Source: Tyto alba (taxonomy: Eukaryota; Chordata; Aves; Strigiformes; Tytonidae). From it: a stretch of 64,000 nucleotides of DNA. Shown piece after piece: positions 25,270 to 36,112 of this stretch; positions within the stretch are counted from its first letter, which is position 1; each line of letters starts with the position of its first letter. A model generated the notes under the pieces. It was not told the DNA's origin. It saw only the letters and a program-made list of their open reading frames with translations, and ran no database searches. The DNA lies in the NCBI RefSeq assembly GCF_018691265.1, contig NW_024881324.1, positions 6,017,730 through 6,081,729 on the forward strand. The letters run 5' to 3'. Made by a program: the position numbers and the translations under genes.

Positions 25270-25279
25270 GTCACGTGAC
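25270..25279. promoter_or_regulatory. Perfect palindromic E-box GTCACGTGAC
   Basis: A ten-base palindrome containing CACGTG with the flanks preferred by USF and MiT/TFE bHLH-zip factors. It sits 11 bases upstream of the TATA box. The central CpG would make binding sensitive to methylation. Occupancy is inference. Confidence 0.6.
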
Positions 25280-25290
25280 ACTGTGCTCAC

Positions 25291-25298
25291 TATATAAA
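25291..25298 (+). promoter_or_regulatory. TATA box of LTR
   Basis: TATATAAA followed by GG; with the upstream GC, CCAAT and E-box motifs it predicts initiation at about 25320-25325, which would be the U3/R boundary. Confidence 0.7.
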
Positions 25299-25451
25299 GG
25301 CAGGAGAGGGCCGGGAGGGGCTGCCACTTCTGGGAGTGTGGCTGTGGGGCCTTGGTGTTGGGGATCGCTGGCCGGGAGCAGGCGGGTGGTGAGCAGCTGT
25401 ATGGTACATCACCCGTTGATACTGCTGTCAGCGTATTGTTCTGTCACTGTA

Positions 25452-25457
25452 ATTAAA
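25452..25457 (+). terminator. LTR polyadenylation signal
   Basis: ATTAAA, the commonest variant of AATAAA, followed by a T-rich stretch. It places the R/U5 boundary at about 25470-25480. In a solo LTR it can terminate transcripts entering from the left. Confidence 0.65.
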
Positions 25458-25697
25458 CTGTTTTTATCTCAACCCGCGAGTCTCCCTTTGCCCCCCCGAT
25501 TCCCTCCCCATTCCCAAGTGGGGGGAGGGTGGGTGAGCGGCTGTGTGGCATTTAGCTGCTGAGTAGGCTCAAACCACAACAGTTTTTCAGTGGCAGAACT
25601 GTGAAATCAATGACCTACTGAATATCCATCCCGAGAGATATCGTGAAAGCATTATCAAGGAGGTGTTTTGTTTTCTTATCTTAATTTTCTTTACCAG

Positions 25698-25755
25698 TCC
25701 CTTCAATCTCCTGTTCCAAAATAGCTGAAGTCCACACTGAAGATTAACATATAAA
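25698..25755 (+). other. Candidate non-coding exon downstream of LTR (unverified)
   Basis: A near-ideal acceptor (a T-rich tract from about 25664 ending TTTACCAG, AG at 25696-25697) precedes a 58-nt segment ending AAA followed by GTAAGT at 25756. All three frames contain stops, so it would be non-coding. The LTR 120 bp upstream contains donor-like GTGAGC at 25533-25538 (after GGGTGG) and at 25389-25394, so an LTR-initiated spliced RNA is conceivable. There is no expression evidence. Confidence 0.2.
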
Positions 25756-25852
25756 GTAAGTAAATTAAGTAGGTTTTTTTATTGCAGTAATGATGCCTTT
25801 CAAATCATTAGACTAATGGTTTTCATTGCATTCCTTTGGTTTAAAAAGTTAT

Positions 25853-25866
25853 GGGGGGGGGGGGGG
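25853..25866. repeat. G14 homopolymer
   Basis: Fourteen consecutive G residues; can form G-quadruplex structures and is hard to sequence accurately. Confidence 0.85.
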
Positions 25867-27770
25867 CCCTAAAAGTTTTGCTCCAGGCTTAGTCCTTGTA
25901 TGCCAAGTTTCAGTGGGCAGTGAAATTTAATGGCAGAGTTATAAACCCTTGAAACAAGAATTTATAATGGAAATGCTGACACAGTAACAGCTATAGCTAG
26001 CAGCACAGGTGACACTCCTCTAATATACTGATTCTCCCCCATCAACCTATTCCTAGGAGCTTCAGATTTTGTGCATTTAGAAGCCTGACAAAAAAGAATT
26101 TCTGTGATTGTATTCACACAGGTTGGAAGTCAAAAGCTTTACATAGGTACTGCCTTTCCCACTTTGCAAGAACCTGAAGTGAAGTTACCTGATCAGTAAG
26201 ATGCCCAGGGCTTGGGATTTTTGTTTGGGTATTGTTTTGGGTTTGGGTGTTTTTAGCAGGTTGATTATTTTGGAAAAGTACAGGGAAGAGGAGGACCTAA
26301 CTGAGGCACACATACAGGGAAAGAGAAAAAGAAAAATTAATATACACCTTGAAGAATGTAAGAAACCAAGAGAGGAGAAGCAATGAAAAGAATGGATTTC
26401 AAGAGAGAAAGGAATTGTAGTTCTGACCGGGAGGTGTTAAAGAAGATCCATGTTAATGAAGGAACAGGAAAAGTACATAAGAGAACACAAGAACATGGGA
26501 GAAAGCAGAGCAAACAGACAAAATGAAAGAATTGGAAAAGAGAAGGAAGAAAACAGAAAGTATTTTCAATACAAACCTAACACAAGCTCATTGCTTAGAC
26601 AAAAAGGAGAGGACAGGCAGCATAAAAGGCAAAGAATCAGACTCAAAAGCCTACTACTGGTGTTTGTTTTGCTGGGTTGTTTTTTCACTGTATCCTTCTT
26701 CATACATTCAATTGTGCTCTGTTTCTCTGGCAAAAGTCCAAAAATTCTGTCAATGCCAGGAAAGAGGTGACCAAAACATTTTGCACTTTCAGCTGATGTC
26801 AAACAGCTGCTTGTTTTGGGGTAAACCCTGAAATTAATAAAGGACTTCTTTAATCTTCTTTAAGTGCCTGTCTCAATAGCAAGAAAACATTGCCTGTATT
26901 TTAGACCCTGTGTTAACAAATGCCACCACCATCCAAAATTACTATTTAAATGATGCAAAGGTGCTTTCAAAGCAAGATGAAGAGATTTACAAATCACCAA
27001 AATACTCTGCATGAGTCATTTTCTGAACATATGCTCATAAAAGATACAGCATATGAAACTGAAGCTCCAGATGCTTACAGGTAAGCATAATATTGTAAGC
27101 AGTGTAGGATGAGGGGTTTGTTCTGTTTTGTTATTAATAAACAACACATACATTGGAATTAGAAAAAAGAAAAGTGTAAGTGATCTGAAGGAATTCAGAC
27201 CAATCTGAGGACATGGCTGCAAAGGCCAGCACTAAGCAAGTTCCATCTGCAGAATTGTGCAGCTTTGAAAGCTTCAAGAAGTCAAAACTGGATCCCGAGG
27301 TTCTCCTGGATGCTCCACATTCCCAGCTATTTTTATACATCACCCAGAGCTATGGAAGCCCCATACTTCAAGCAGAAGCCTTGTCTCTTTCTGTAAGTTA
27401 AATTAATGAGGAATTATTTTAAGAAAAATAAAAAAGTCCCTTCCCTCCCCTCCTCCCCAGCCACTGCATTCTGTTTAAGGATATGTTATTCCAAAGTTAA
27501 TAGCTCTGACAGTCTGCCAGGCCAAACAGTCATAAGCAGCAGTAATTCCTGAGCAGCTCTGAAACTCAGTCTTAAATACCACTGGAGTCCAGCACGCTGA
27601 GCTCTCCCCCTCCCAGTCGAGCTTATCCCATGCTCTCTCCACCATTACCCTTCTGCTTCGAATCAAAGTGTTGCAGGATAGAGGGTCAGGCAGTAAGCAT
27701 CAGGCACCAAGTATGTGAAGCCTGAACTAAGTTTTGGGGCAATACTGTTGAATGGCTATGCTATTTCCTC

Positions 27771-27857
27771 TTTTTTTTAAAATAAAAAAAAAAAAAAACA
27801 AAAACAAAAACAAAAACAAAAAAAACACACACAAAAAAAAACACACACACAAAAAAA
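27771..27857. repeat. A-rich compound microsatellite (CAAAAA)n / (CA)n
   Basis: T8 followed by an A run, four CAAAAA units, then CA dinucleotides alternating with A runs. Same class as the repeat at 2.5 kb. The minus-strand frame at 27761-27988 is its translation (Val/Phe/Cys repeats), not a protein. Confidence 0.9.
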
Positions 27858-30800
27858 CCCCATTGCACTGGTGAATTTTGACTGTACTGAGCATAAACAT
27901 TAGATGACAGGAAAATGATCTTCTTTAATCTCTGGAAAAATAAATGGCATGCAGGTTTCTGCTGGTGTGCTACTGTAACATTTGGCACAATCTCATTGGA
28001 AGGATTGTGTCATGCTGACGGATTAATGAGCTCTAAGAGAAATGAACAGATAAATACTGAATAAGCAAGCGACCTGCACTGACAGAGTTACTGCAAGTAA
28101 AGGCTGCACATCTCACCTGTATTTGTCTGTGCTTAGCAGACTCAACAGATGAGGAAACATAAATGAAACAAAGCCAGAATGTAACTTTACAGGCAGAGAT
28201 GATAATTTTATAAAAATTATGCTTTGTGCTACCAATTAAACAGGTTTCACATACCGAGAGAGAAAAAGTAAATCCCAAAACACAAGGGAAAAAAACACAC
28301 ACCAAAACCACAGACTTAATGTATGTTATAAGGGAAGGCGAAATCCTTTTTCCCTTCTTTCCATTCCTTAAACAGTAACTTTTTGACTGAACAGCACTTT
28401 AAATCACTTTAGATTAGTGATTCAACCTATCAAATTATTATACATTCTCTCTTCTATAAGAAACCAAAAAGAAAAACTTACATAAGAAGCTTAAACGGTT
28501 TAACTAGTTAATTATTTTCTAACACTTTGTCTATGCAAATAAAAAGCAATGGATTAAACAGAGTAAGTATTAAATGCCAGTTCCAATAAGATGGTTTGTG
28601 TTTATGATCCATTTCTGAATTGTGTTAACTGACCAAAAATAAGCTATTCTAAAACCAAATAAGGAATTCAAAGGCTTATAAAACTTTCTAAACTAGTTAA
28701 CAAAACCAGGAGGGCAGTCTGAAGTTCTGTCTGTACTAGAGAACTGGAGCAAGCGATCAAACTCAAGACTTTCTATTAAAAAATAAAAAATTAAAGGAAA
28801 ATGCTGAAGTATTTCAGAAAGAATGAGAAAGATTTCAATTCCTGTCTCTTCATCACCAAAGACAACAAATCCCAAAACCATAAATCTCAGTTCAAAGAAT
28901 GTGGAAAAGCATGGATTGCTTCTTATTTCAGCCAAACCTCTTTGCTCATCCCTAAAATCAATATTTTCTATGATTCTTTGCAAAAAGCATTAAAAATGGC
29001 ATGCCAAAAACAAAAAACCCACAAACCAAAACCAAAAAACCCAAACCAAGTCATACTCTACTTGTAAAGTATTGGCATTTCCATGACTTTCAAGACACAC
29101 AGTGCAGCTGCAGTTAGTTTGTGTTTTCTGCTCTCAGGACCACTAACAAACTTCAAAACATTGTATTCCTGCAAGGAAATGCTGAAGGTAGTGGCAGCTG
29201 AGCCCAGGCAGTACCAGTGCAGAAGACCACCATGGTTATTCCCTCAGCTCATCCTCTCTCCTGGCAGCTGCCTGCCCAGTGGCACGCTGGCTTAGCCTGC
29301 ACCGTAAATCTGCTCTGAACATAAAAACACTGATTTCGGTTTGCTGTGCTGAGCTACTGTGATGAAGTTTCACAGGGGTCTATTCCAGCTGAAAAGGAAG
29401 CCTTCCCAAAGGAGAGGGGGGACTAACAGCATCAGGAGTTAACCATTTTGGCCACCCAAATTTAACTCTGCCGGGATCCTGAGCTGACATGAGGTATACA
29501 GCAAATGCAGAGCTTACTGTAACGATAACAGCATGCAGAAGGCAACAGGAATCAACCATAATCTTAACTAATTATTTATCCAACAAGATAAATGCAGGAA
29601 AGCAGCAGTTAGAGGCAACCATCACATCATCAACATCTCCCTGAACTTCCAGGGGCATTTAGATCCAGAAGTTCAGAGTTCCTGTACATCTTGCAACCCT
29701 CAATTTTTGACCTCCTTTAGCAACAGAAGGACCTGACACCAGAGATGGCCCCTGTCACCTTTGCATTTGGTGGTATTAAACACAAAAGGAATGAGACAAT
29801 TTCAAAGACTGAATTCAAGAAAGAGCAACGGACAATGAAGCAGTTGTGTTGGCTTACATAAAGCAGACTTACACCTCTGCAGAGGTGCAGACAAGCATCT
29901 CTAAAAGAATGCACTATGGCAAAACGACAACACACCACCACAGCCACAAAGGCCTAAAATAAGAACCTCAACAATTACTCTAACTAGATGTTGGTTATTT
30001 CTTGTATTAGGCAGTCAAATGATTTCCATTTCAGATTTCTTTCTGTTTATAGTCTAAAGGATCATTAACATCAACACGCTATTCTCATCTTCAGTAGCAG
30101 CAACTTCTTTTTCACTAACAGAAAAATCATTGGGAAACTAAAAATTCAGGCAAGATTGCCTCAGCTCTTCTTGGGTGCTTGAGAACTATTGTAACATATT
30201 AATAGCGTCATGGAAGAATAAGGTAAGAGATTGTGATTTTATAATAAATATATAAAACAGTCAGCATAACTATAAACATAAGACACAGCTGATAATCATT
30301 GTGAAGCTACTTGCTTCTACTAAAAAAGCCTTCTGTTTGGAGGGTGTGTGTACAGCAAGTGATAAATCAACAACATTTAAAGCAAGACGAAGACAAAACT
30401 AACAGCACAATGAGTATGAGGACCTTTGAGTTGCATTTAATATTAAGTATTTCAATATTGCAACAGATTATCCCATATTTTTATGCCATACTTTCACAGC
30501 AAAGACAGATCGCCCTTTCAAGGCAAGGTGGGGAGGAGGGAGAAGAAAGGAGATTGCTTTTGGTTATAAATTAACCAAACATTTTGGTTTATTCTGTGAA
30601 GACTTTTTAAGTTCTATGGCTTCTTAAATGAGACAGATGCAGGAAATTCATGGTGCATGCTATTATAGAAAAAAGTTTAGTAGATCACTCCATGACATAC
30701 TGTATTTGGCAATTGGAAGTTTAGGCTTCTTTGGCCATGCTCTGTGGTTTTGCTTCATCCACACTATACAACAAAAGGGACCCTGATCTTCAATTTGCAC

Positions 30801-31534
30801 ATATAGAGACCAATGCAGTAAGAATAAAATAATGTCTGACTAGACAGGATATTTTTAATTATCTTTTCACCTATTTAAATGCATTTAACTTCATGCTGGT
30901 TGTTCAAAAGTAGTAAAGTCTTGGGATACCACAGTCCCTTCCCTCTGTTGCAAAACGGATGGAAGCAGAGCATATGGGGAAGCAGGGGAAGGTCAACAAC
31001 TGGAGTAATGCCCACTTTGCTAAAAAATTATGCAGTAGATTTCTTTGTAGACAAGAGAGACGCAAACAGAGTATACTCAGGTACTTCCTGTGTTGTTCTA
31101 AACAGAACATACGCGGTGAGAGGTGGAAATGGAGAGAGAAGCAAACATCTGGCAGGAACAGGTAACTCTGAGGCCACGCGCACCAGCACACACCATCCAG
31201 GTGCCCACAGGGGAACCCACCAGAGCCACAACCAAAATCCATCCCTGCTCTGCTGTGAAGAGCCCATCAAACACTGTGGGATCTCTGTGCCATAAAGTCC
31301 ATGCGTGGCACAGGCCGGAATCATGCCCTGACCCCCATTTCAGCAGAGCTATTCCCTGCACACCAGGCAGCCAAGCCTCGAGGCCTTTGCAGGCTGCACA
31401 AACGATTTACGAGTTTCCTGGCAGAGGTCAAAACTTCTAGCCAGCAGATTATTCTTCCTACATACCCTTCTTCTTTAAATCTCCTGGTCTCTTCCCTTTT
31501 GGGGGGGACACTGACTGTTTCTCTGGGAGGAGTG

Positions 31535-31568
31535 TTTGTTTTTTTGTTTGTTTTTTTTTTTTTTTTTT
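31535..31568. repeat. T-rich tract (GTTTGTTTTTTTG then T18)
   Basis: GTTT/T-run low complexity. The plus-strand frame at 31301-31570 ends inside it in a run of Phe codons. Confidence 0.88.
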
Positions 31569-33191
31569 AATGGTCTTTGTTGATACCTTTGAGCCTTCTC
31601 TAGGCAACATTTTTTTTTTCTAGTTACTTTCAAATACAACATGGGTTTTGTCTGTCAGCCTTTGGAGGGAACTGGCTTTAAAACAATGGTCTGGGTACAT
31701 TCTCTTCCCCAAGCTGTGCCTTGTTGAGAGTCCTGCCTGAGTATGCATTACAGCTATTACAGTGGCAGCCTGTCAAGGATTTGGGAATTAGAATAAGGAA
31801 AGGCAGGTGGCTGTTGCACTGTCTTTCATTGCTATTAGACTTAGCAACAAGTTTTAAGTCAAGGATGTGTTTGACAGCCTGAGAGAATTATTCTAAGTTC
31901 TTTTTCTACCATTACTGTCTATCTTTCTCAAACAGCACCTTCCCAAGCAGGTCAGGCTTCCAGGCTTCTTATTAGCTGATGGAGATGTAAAGTGAACCCA
32001 AAGTTCCCAAGATACAACAGAAAAATTGAAGCATGCATCCAATATTTCCTTGATTTCATAATTAAACAAGGTCTGGAGAATAAATCAGCGGTCCCCATTT
32101 TGACCAAGGATACAATGAAGTGGAAGAGAGCTCACAGAGTTTGTTGTTATGCATCCACATGCCACATCCCTACATTAAGTTATATTAAAATAAGCTGGGA
32201 AAAGCATTACAATGCCTACTTGATAATGCTGCCTAACCTTATATATTGTTACTGCCATCTGTTTCTGGGCTTGAGAGGATTTTTTTCTTTCTATTTTTGC
32301 CAGTTTTCAATTTCAGTCAGTGTGCCAACTTTCACAGACTAGTCAATTAAAATGGTATTTTAAGTAAGACTTCACAGGAAAATATTATGTGTTACTCCCC
32401 CAAAATCAAGTCACATTATATAAACTGCAGTCTCGTCCTACTACTGATACTATAAATTTTGACAAAAAAAGGCTTTCCAGTTTTTCTGGCCTGATTTCTC
32501 CATTTACGTCACTAAACTATTTAAGACCCATGATTCTGTTACCCAGATACAGAGTTTCTAACTCATGTTTCTGTTATTCAGATACATACAGTTTCCATTT
32601 TTAAACCTATTACTTGATTCATTGGTGTATGTGTTCACACGAGGACTAACACGGAGGCTCACTGAGCAGCAGTAACTGTTTGCCCTTCCTTTGCCTGTTT
32701 GAACAGGAGGACAAGGGACAACTTTTTCCTCTGGCTTCTCTTGCCCAACTCACTATTTATTTCACAACTCATCCAATACAGCAGCCAGTAGTGTTTGAAA
32801 TTCATTCAGATAATCTTCCCAAGTCCTTCAGACCTAGATCATTCAAACCTGCTGATTTATACAGCAGCTCTGTTTTTTCAAATGGCACTCTTAAAATCCT
32901 TTCTATGGGCAGCCAGCTCTGCAAGATTGGCAGTCCCTCCCTTGCCTGGACCTTGCACTCTTATCGAGAGCATTTTGAACACACTCTTTACTGGCGCAAG
33001 ACTCCCACAGCCATTGAACAGTACAGAATATGTGAACTAACACAGGCATGCACAAATAAAGTCCCTTTCTTATTTGGAAAAGATTAGAGAAAAACATTGA
33101 CTAGCTCAAGCATGTTATTTTTCTCATTTACAAGCAGTCAGTTTTTGAATAGTTTGAGAAGTCCTCTCCAGTCCTACTGTGAGCACTTCAG

Positions 33192-33214
33192 AAAAAAAAA
33201 AAAAAAAAAAAAAA
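33192..33214. repeat. A23 homopolymer
   Basis: Twenty-three A residues; no retroelement body recognised to the left. Confidence 0.9.
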
Positions 33215-35027
33215 GAACAAACACTACAGAAAAAAATACTAAGTTTTGATGACTGATTTACATATCTGTAGTATGAACAGCTTGAGTATGACACACTTCC
33301 ATGAAAGTCAAGAGCGTTGTTTTTTGTTAAATGATCCACCGCCACTAGTTGCACGCACATGGAGAACAAGCTCCTCTGGACAGCATGCCCCAAGACAAGA
33401 GTAAGAAGCAGATCCAAAGGGAAGTCTTCAATTATCTCACTCCAAGTACATTATTCCTACTGGAAGGATATTACAATCTGCAGATTACCCACAAATTAAA
33501 TTTATATTAAACAATAATATCCTGCATTTTACATCCTAAATTAAAACAAATGTAATTAAAGCCTTTGAAAGTAATTTTGGCTAGTGCTTCATTTGTATCT
33601 ACAGCTAAAGCAGACACTTTCTCAGGCATTTGTGCCAAATTTGACTAATTCTTCTACTCTGTGTTTTAATTACTGTATATGCTTTCCTGTTACAGTTAAG
33701 AATATCTATTACACACTTGAACAGCCAACGCTATGAGAAAGTGTGCTTCTTCTAAGCCTAACAGTGTTTCAAATCATTTTGTGATAATGGCAAAGCTCTA
33801 CAGGTCACAGATGCTTCTGCTAGATACTGCTATGAGATAGTCTATACACATACACACACCCCCCCACAGCCCGCATCTGACCTTGGCTGCAACAATGCAC
33901 AGCACATCCAGAGCAACCTTACTTAAAAAAAGCTACACAGCATCATGTTCAAGCCAATGTTATGCTTAAATACCACTGCACTTCTCCTGCTATGGCGCCT
34001 ACACTAAAGCTAACTTCAATAAACATTTTCTTCTCAAAAAAGCTGATTTATTTGGGATTAGATTCCCTGCATCCCCATCCCTCCTGTGCCAATGCACAAA
34101 AAGCGATCCTGCCAAGAACTGAGTTTGTACAGCAGAGACCTGTACCAGCATCCCCGGAGAATCTCAGCCTCCTCATTTATGGGCTGAATTTCAGAGACTT
34201 GACAGCAATTATTCTTTAAGTTCTAGAATCTACGTCAGATTATAACGTTTGGAGAGCACCCCTTCTAGCGCAAGTTTTAAGTTTGCAGTCCACTTGTAAA
34301 GTTAAACAGGGGGAATTTCAAGTCCAAAAAAAAAAAAAATAAATGTAAACTTCTACAATCCAGTCCTTGCTTTGCTTGGTTTAACTGCTGAGTTACCTCC
34401 CCAGGCAGTCAGATGCAAACTGTTAGTGGAAGTGGACTTTTAGATAATTACATCTGGTGAGATATTCCTGCAAAAACAGCCTTATTCTCATCCTTGGCTT
34501 TCTAGACCAAACCACACAAAGTCACTTCTAAACATATATATCACACACTGCAGGTATGTGTGTACATACACATTGTCTACGGTTAACACCGAAAGATCAG
34601 TGAGCATGTTCCCCTTGAATTAAACCAACAATGTCTAGACCAACTGCTTCAGTCAGTCTAAATTTCAAGAAAAAGGGAACAGCTGCAAGCAGAAGGCAAT
34701 CACAGCTGTCTTAAAACTTAAAGTAAATTATGTGGGAGGATTTGCAGATAGAAGAATGAAGTGTATTTAAAACAGTAAATTTTGAGTATTGAAAGTTTGA
34801 GATATTTTAAATAAGAATTAAATGTATACTTTTTGCATAGCTATGGGTCAGAGTGTCCTCAGTTGTACAAGCAAAAATTTGAACTTATTTCTGAGAAATC
34901 AGCAGGACTGTTCATTACACCTCTGTGAATTTGAAAAAGTAGAACTCAGCCAAAAACTATTTTCTAAGAGGAAAAATAGGCCTTTGCATATTAACTGGTG
35001 AAAATAAGACATATCTATTTATTAAGA

Positions 35028-35083
35028 CTATATATATTATATATATATAATTATATACCTATAACAAGACAATCTATATATAT
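35028..35083. repeat. (TA)n-rich region
   Basis: Two TA-rich runs (35028-35058 and 35074-35083) separated by a short unique segment. TA repeats are self-complementary and can extrude cruciforms. Confidence 0.85.
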
Positions 35084-35224
35084 TAAATGGTTATGTCCCT
35101 TCTACCATCATTTACATAGGAAATATTCTCTTCATTTCAATAAAACTTGGAAGAACTGTATGTGATAATGGGAATTACTTTATTATTACCTTAATGCAGA
35201 GAATACCCAAAGGACCTAAATACA

Positions 35225-35381
35225 GTCTAGGTTTTGTCCTCTGAAAGTGTTCAAATTCAGGTTGTACAGGGCTCTGAGCTACCTGGTCTAGCGAAAAATG
35301 TCCCTGCCCACGGCAGGGAGGTTGGACTAGATGATCTTTAAAGGTCTCTTTCAACCCAAACCATTCTGTGATTCTATGAAT
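35225..35381 (+). mobile_element. CR1 LINE 3' end (5'-truncated)
   Basis: About 155 bp matching the last part of CR1: 'gttcaaattcaggttgtacagggctctgagctacctggtctag', 'tgtccctgccca', then the hallmark 'ggttggactagatgatctttaaaggtc' and 'ccattctgtgattctatga'. The element is truncated at the 5' side, as most CR1 copies are, and keeps the octamer-type terminal repeat. Divergence from the consensus I remember is modest, so it is younger than the copies at 10.8-12.2 kb. It is the best single marker that the window is avian. Confidence 0.93.
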
Positions 35382-35453
35382 AAACAGAAGAATGTATCTT
35401 TGTACTGAGAGTATGTATTATGGTGTTACTTATGAATAGTCTCTACTGGAGGG

Positions 35454-35475
35454 AAAAAAAAAAAAAGAGAGAGAG
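35454..35475. repeat. A13 followed by (GA)n
   Basis: Short A run merging into about four GA units. Confidence 0.85.
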
Positions 35476-36022
35476 AAAAGACAAGAACACTTTATGCCAT
35501 TTGGGGGGGATTTTTCAGGAAGAACTAATAAAACAGGAAGCAAAGGGTTAACCAGAATGCAAAAGCTATTCAAAGCAAGTCTGAAATTATCAGCCACTTC
35601 CCTAATAAACAAGTCACAGGCATGCTCTGCCCCTGCTAATCTTTGCCATGAATGCTTGCAGTGTTGCTGCAGAGATTCAGACATATCTAGAACCAGCTCC
35701 CTGCTCGGAGCATAAAATCAAGGGAGTTCCCAGCCCCATGCCAGGAGAGCAGCACTGCCGGAAGGACCAGTGCCCACAAGTCCGTGAACTGGTTTCACAT
35801 ACAGGACCTGGAGCTTGGCCTTTTTTCTTCATGGCAGCAAAACATTTCAGCATTTATCTGTACCGAAGTTTGGTGTTTGCCAATACAAAGCCATCAAGCT
35901 GGGCAGTGGTCCCCTCTGAACAAACAAGAGCATGTGTGCTATGTTTTATACTGTTTTTCCAAAGCTTTGGCCAAATCCTCGATTGCCAAAGCATCAGAAA
36001 CCTAATTTTTGCTTATTTTCAG

Positions 36023-36106
36023 ACTCTTCCTCGGAAAGAACAGCATGTGAATCAAAAACTCTCTGCTTTGACTGCCATTTGTGGATTTTTAATAGATCTT
36101 GGAGTA
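36023..36106 (+). other. Candidate internal exon (unverified)
   Basis: A strong plus-strand acceptor (cctaatttttgcttattttcag, AG at 36021-36022, with a CTAAT branch-like sequence) and a consensus donor GTAAGT at 36107-36112 enclose exactly 84 nt. Phase 0 is open and encodes 28 residues beginning TLPRKEQHVNQKLSALTAI and ending FLIDLGV. A second frame is also open (starting SSSERTACESKT). The first reads like an amphipathic helical protein segment, but I cannot assign a family. No neighbouring plus-strand exon in a matching phase is convincing: the candidate at 40766-40919 needs a phase-2 predecessor. It may be a real exon, an lncRNA exon or chance. Confidence 0.25.
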
Positions 36107-36112
36107 GTAAGT

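Larger units (their letters stand above)
25107..25581 (+). mobile_element. Solo LTR of an avian endogenous retrovirus (probably ERVL-like)
   Basis: The element begins TGTCCTGG at 25107 and ends CCACAACA at 25581, giving the TG...CA termini of a retroviral LTR, about 475 bp long. It is bounded by GTTT at 25103-25106 and GTTT at 25582-25585, a plausible 4-bp target duplication (5 bp if the shared T is counted). The 3' half, with 'attaaactgtttttatctcaaccc', 'cccattccc', 'gagcggctgtgtgg' and 'ctcaaaccacaaca', closely follows an LTR type I know from avian ERVs. U3 carries a GC box, inverted CCAAT box, E-box and TATA box; ATTAAA marks the R region. No gag, pol or env sequence flanks it on either side, so the internal region was lost by LTR-LTR recombination. 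It cannot transpose. Family assignment is inference. Confidence 0.82.
25586..35224. other. Long non-coding interval with A-rich repeats
   Basis: About 9.6 kb between the LTR and the CR1 tail without a supported gene. It contains G14 at 25853, a 90-bp A-rich compound repeat at 27.8 kb, an A/C-rich patch at 29006-29048, G8 and T-rich runs at 31.5 kb and A23 at 33192. Donor-like GTAAG sites at 27080, 27391 and 30206 follow open frames but lack convincing acceptors or run into stops. The 138-codon frame at 30879-31295 and its antisense partners lie in a mildly G+C-rich patch. Confidence 0.55.

Noticed and set aside
26960..27079. Plus-strand frame ending TACAG/GTAAGC (KDTAYETEAPDAYR)
   Set aside because: Good donor, but no acceptor with a pyrimidine tract can be found upstream.
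27213..27390. Plus-strand frame starting MAAKASTKQVPS and ending at a GTAAGT donor
   Set aside because: No credible acceptor or promoter, no recognised domain, and a short frame.
30120..30206. Strong acceptor (cttctttttcactaacag) followed by a GTAAGAG donor
   Set aside because: All three frames stop before the donor; at most a non-coding exon, with no further support.
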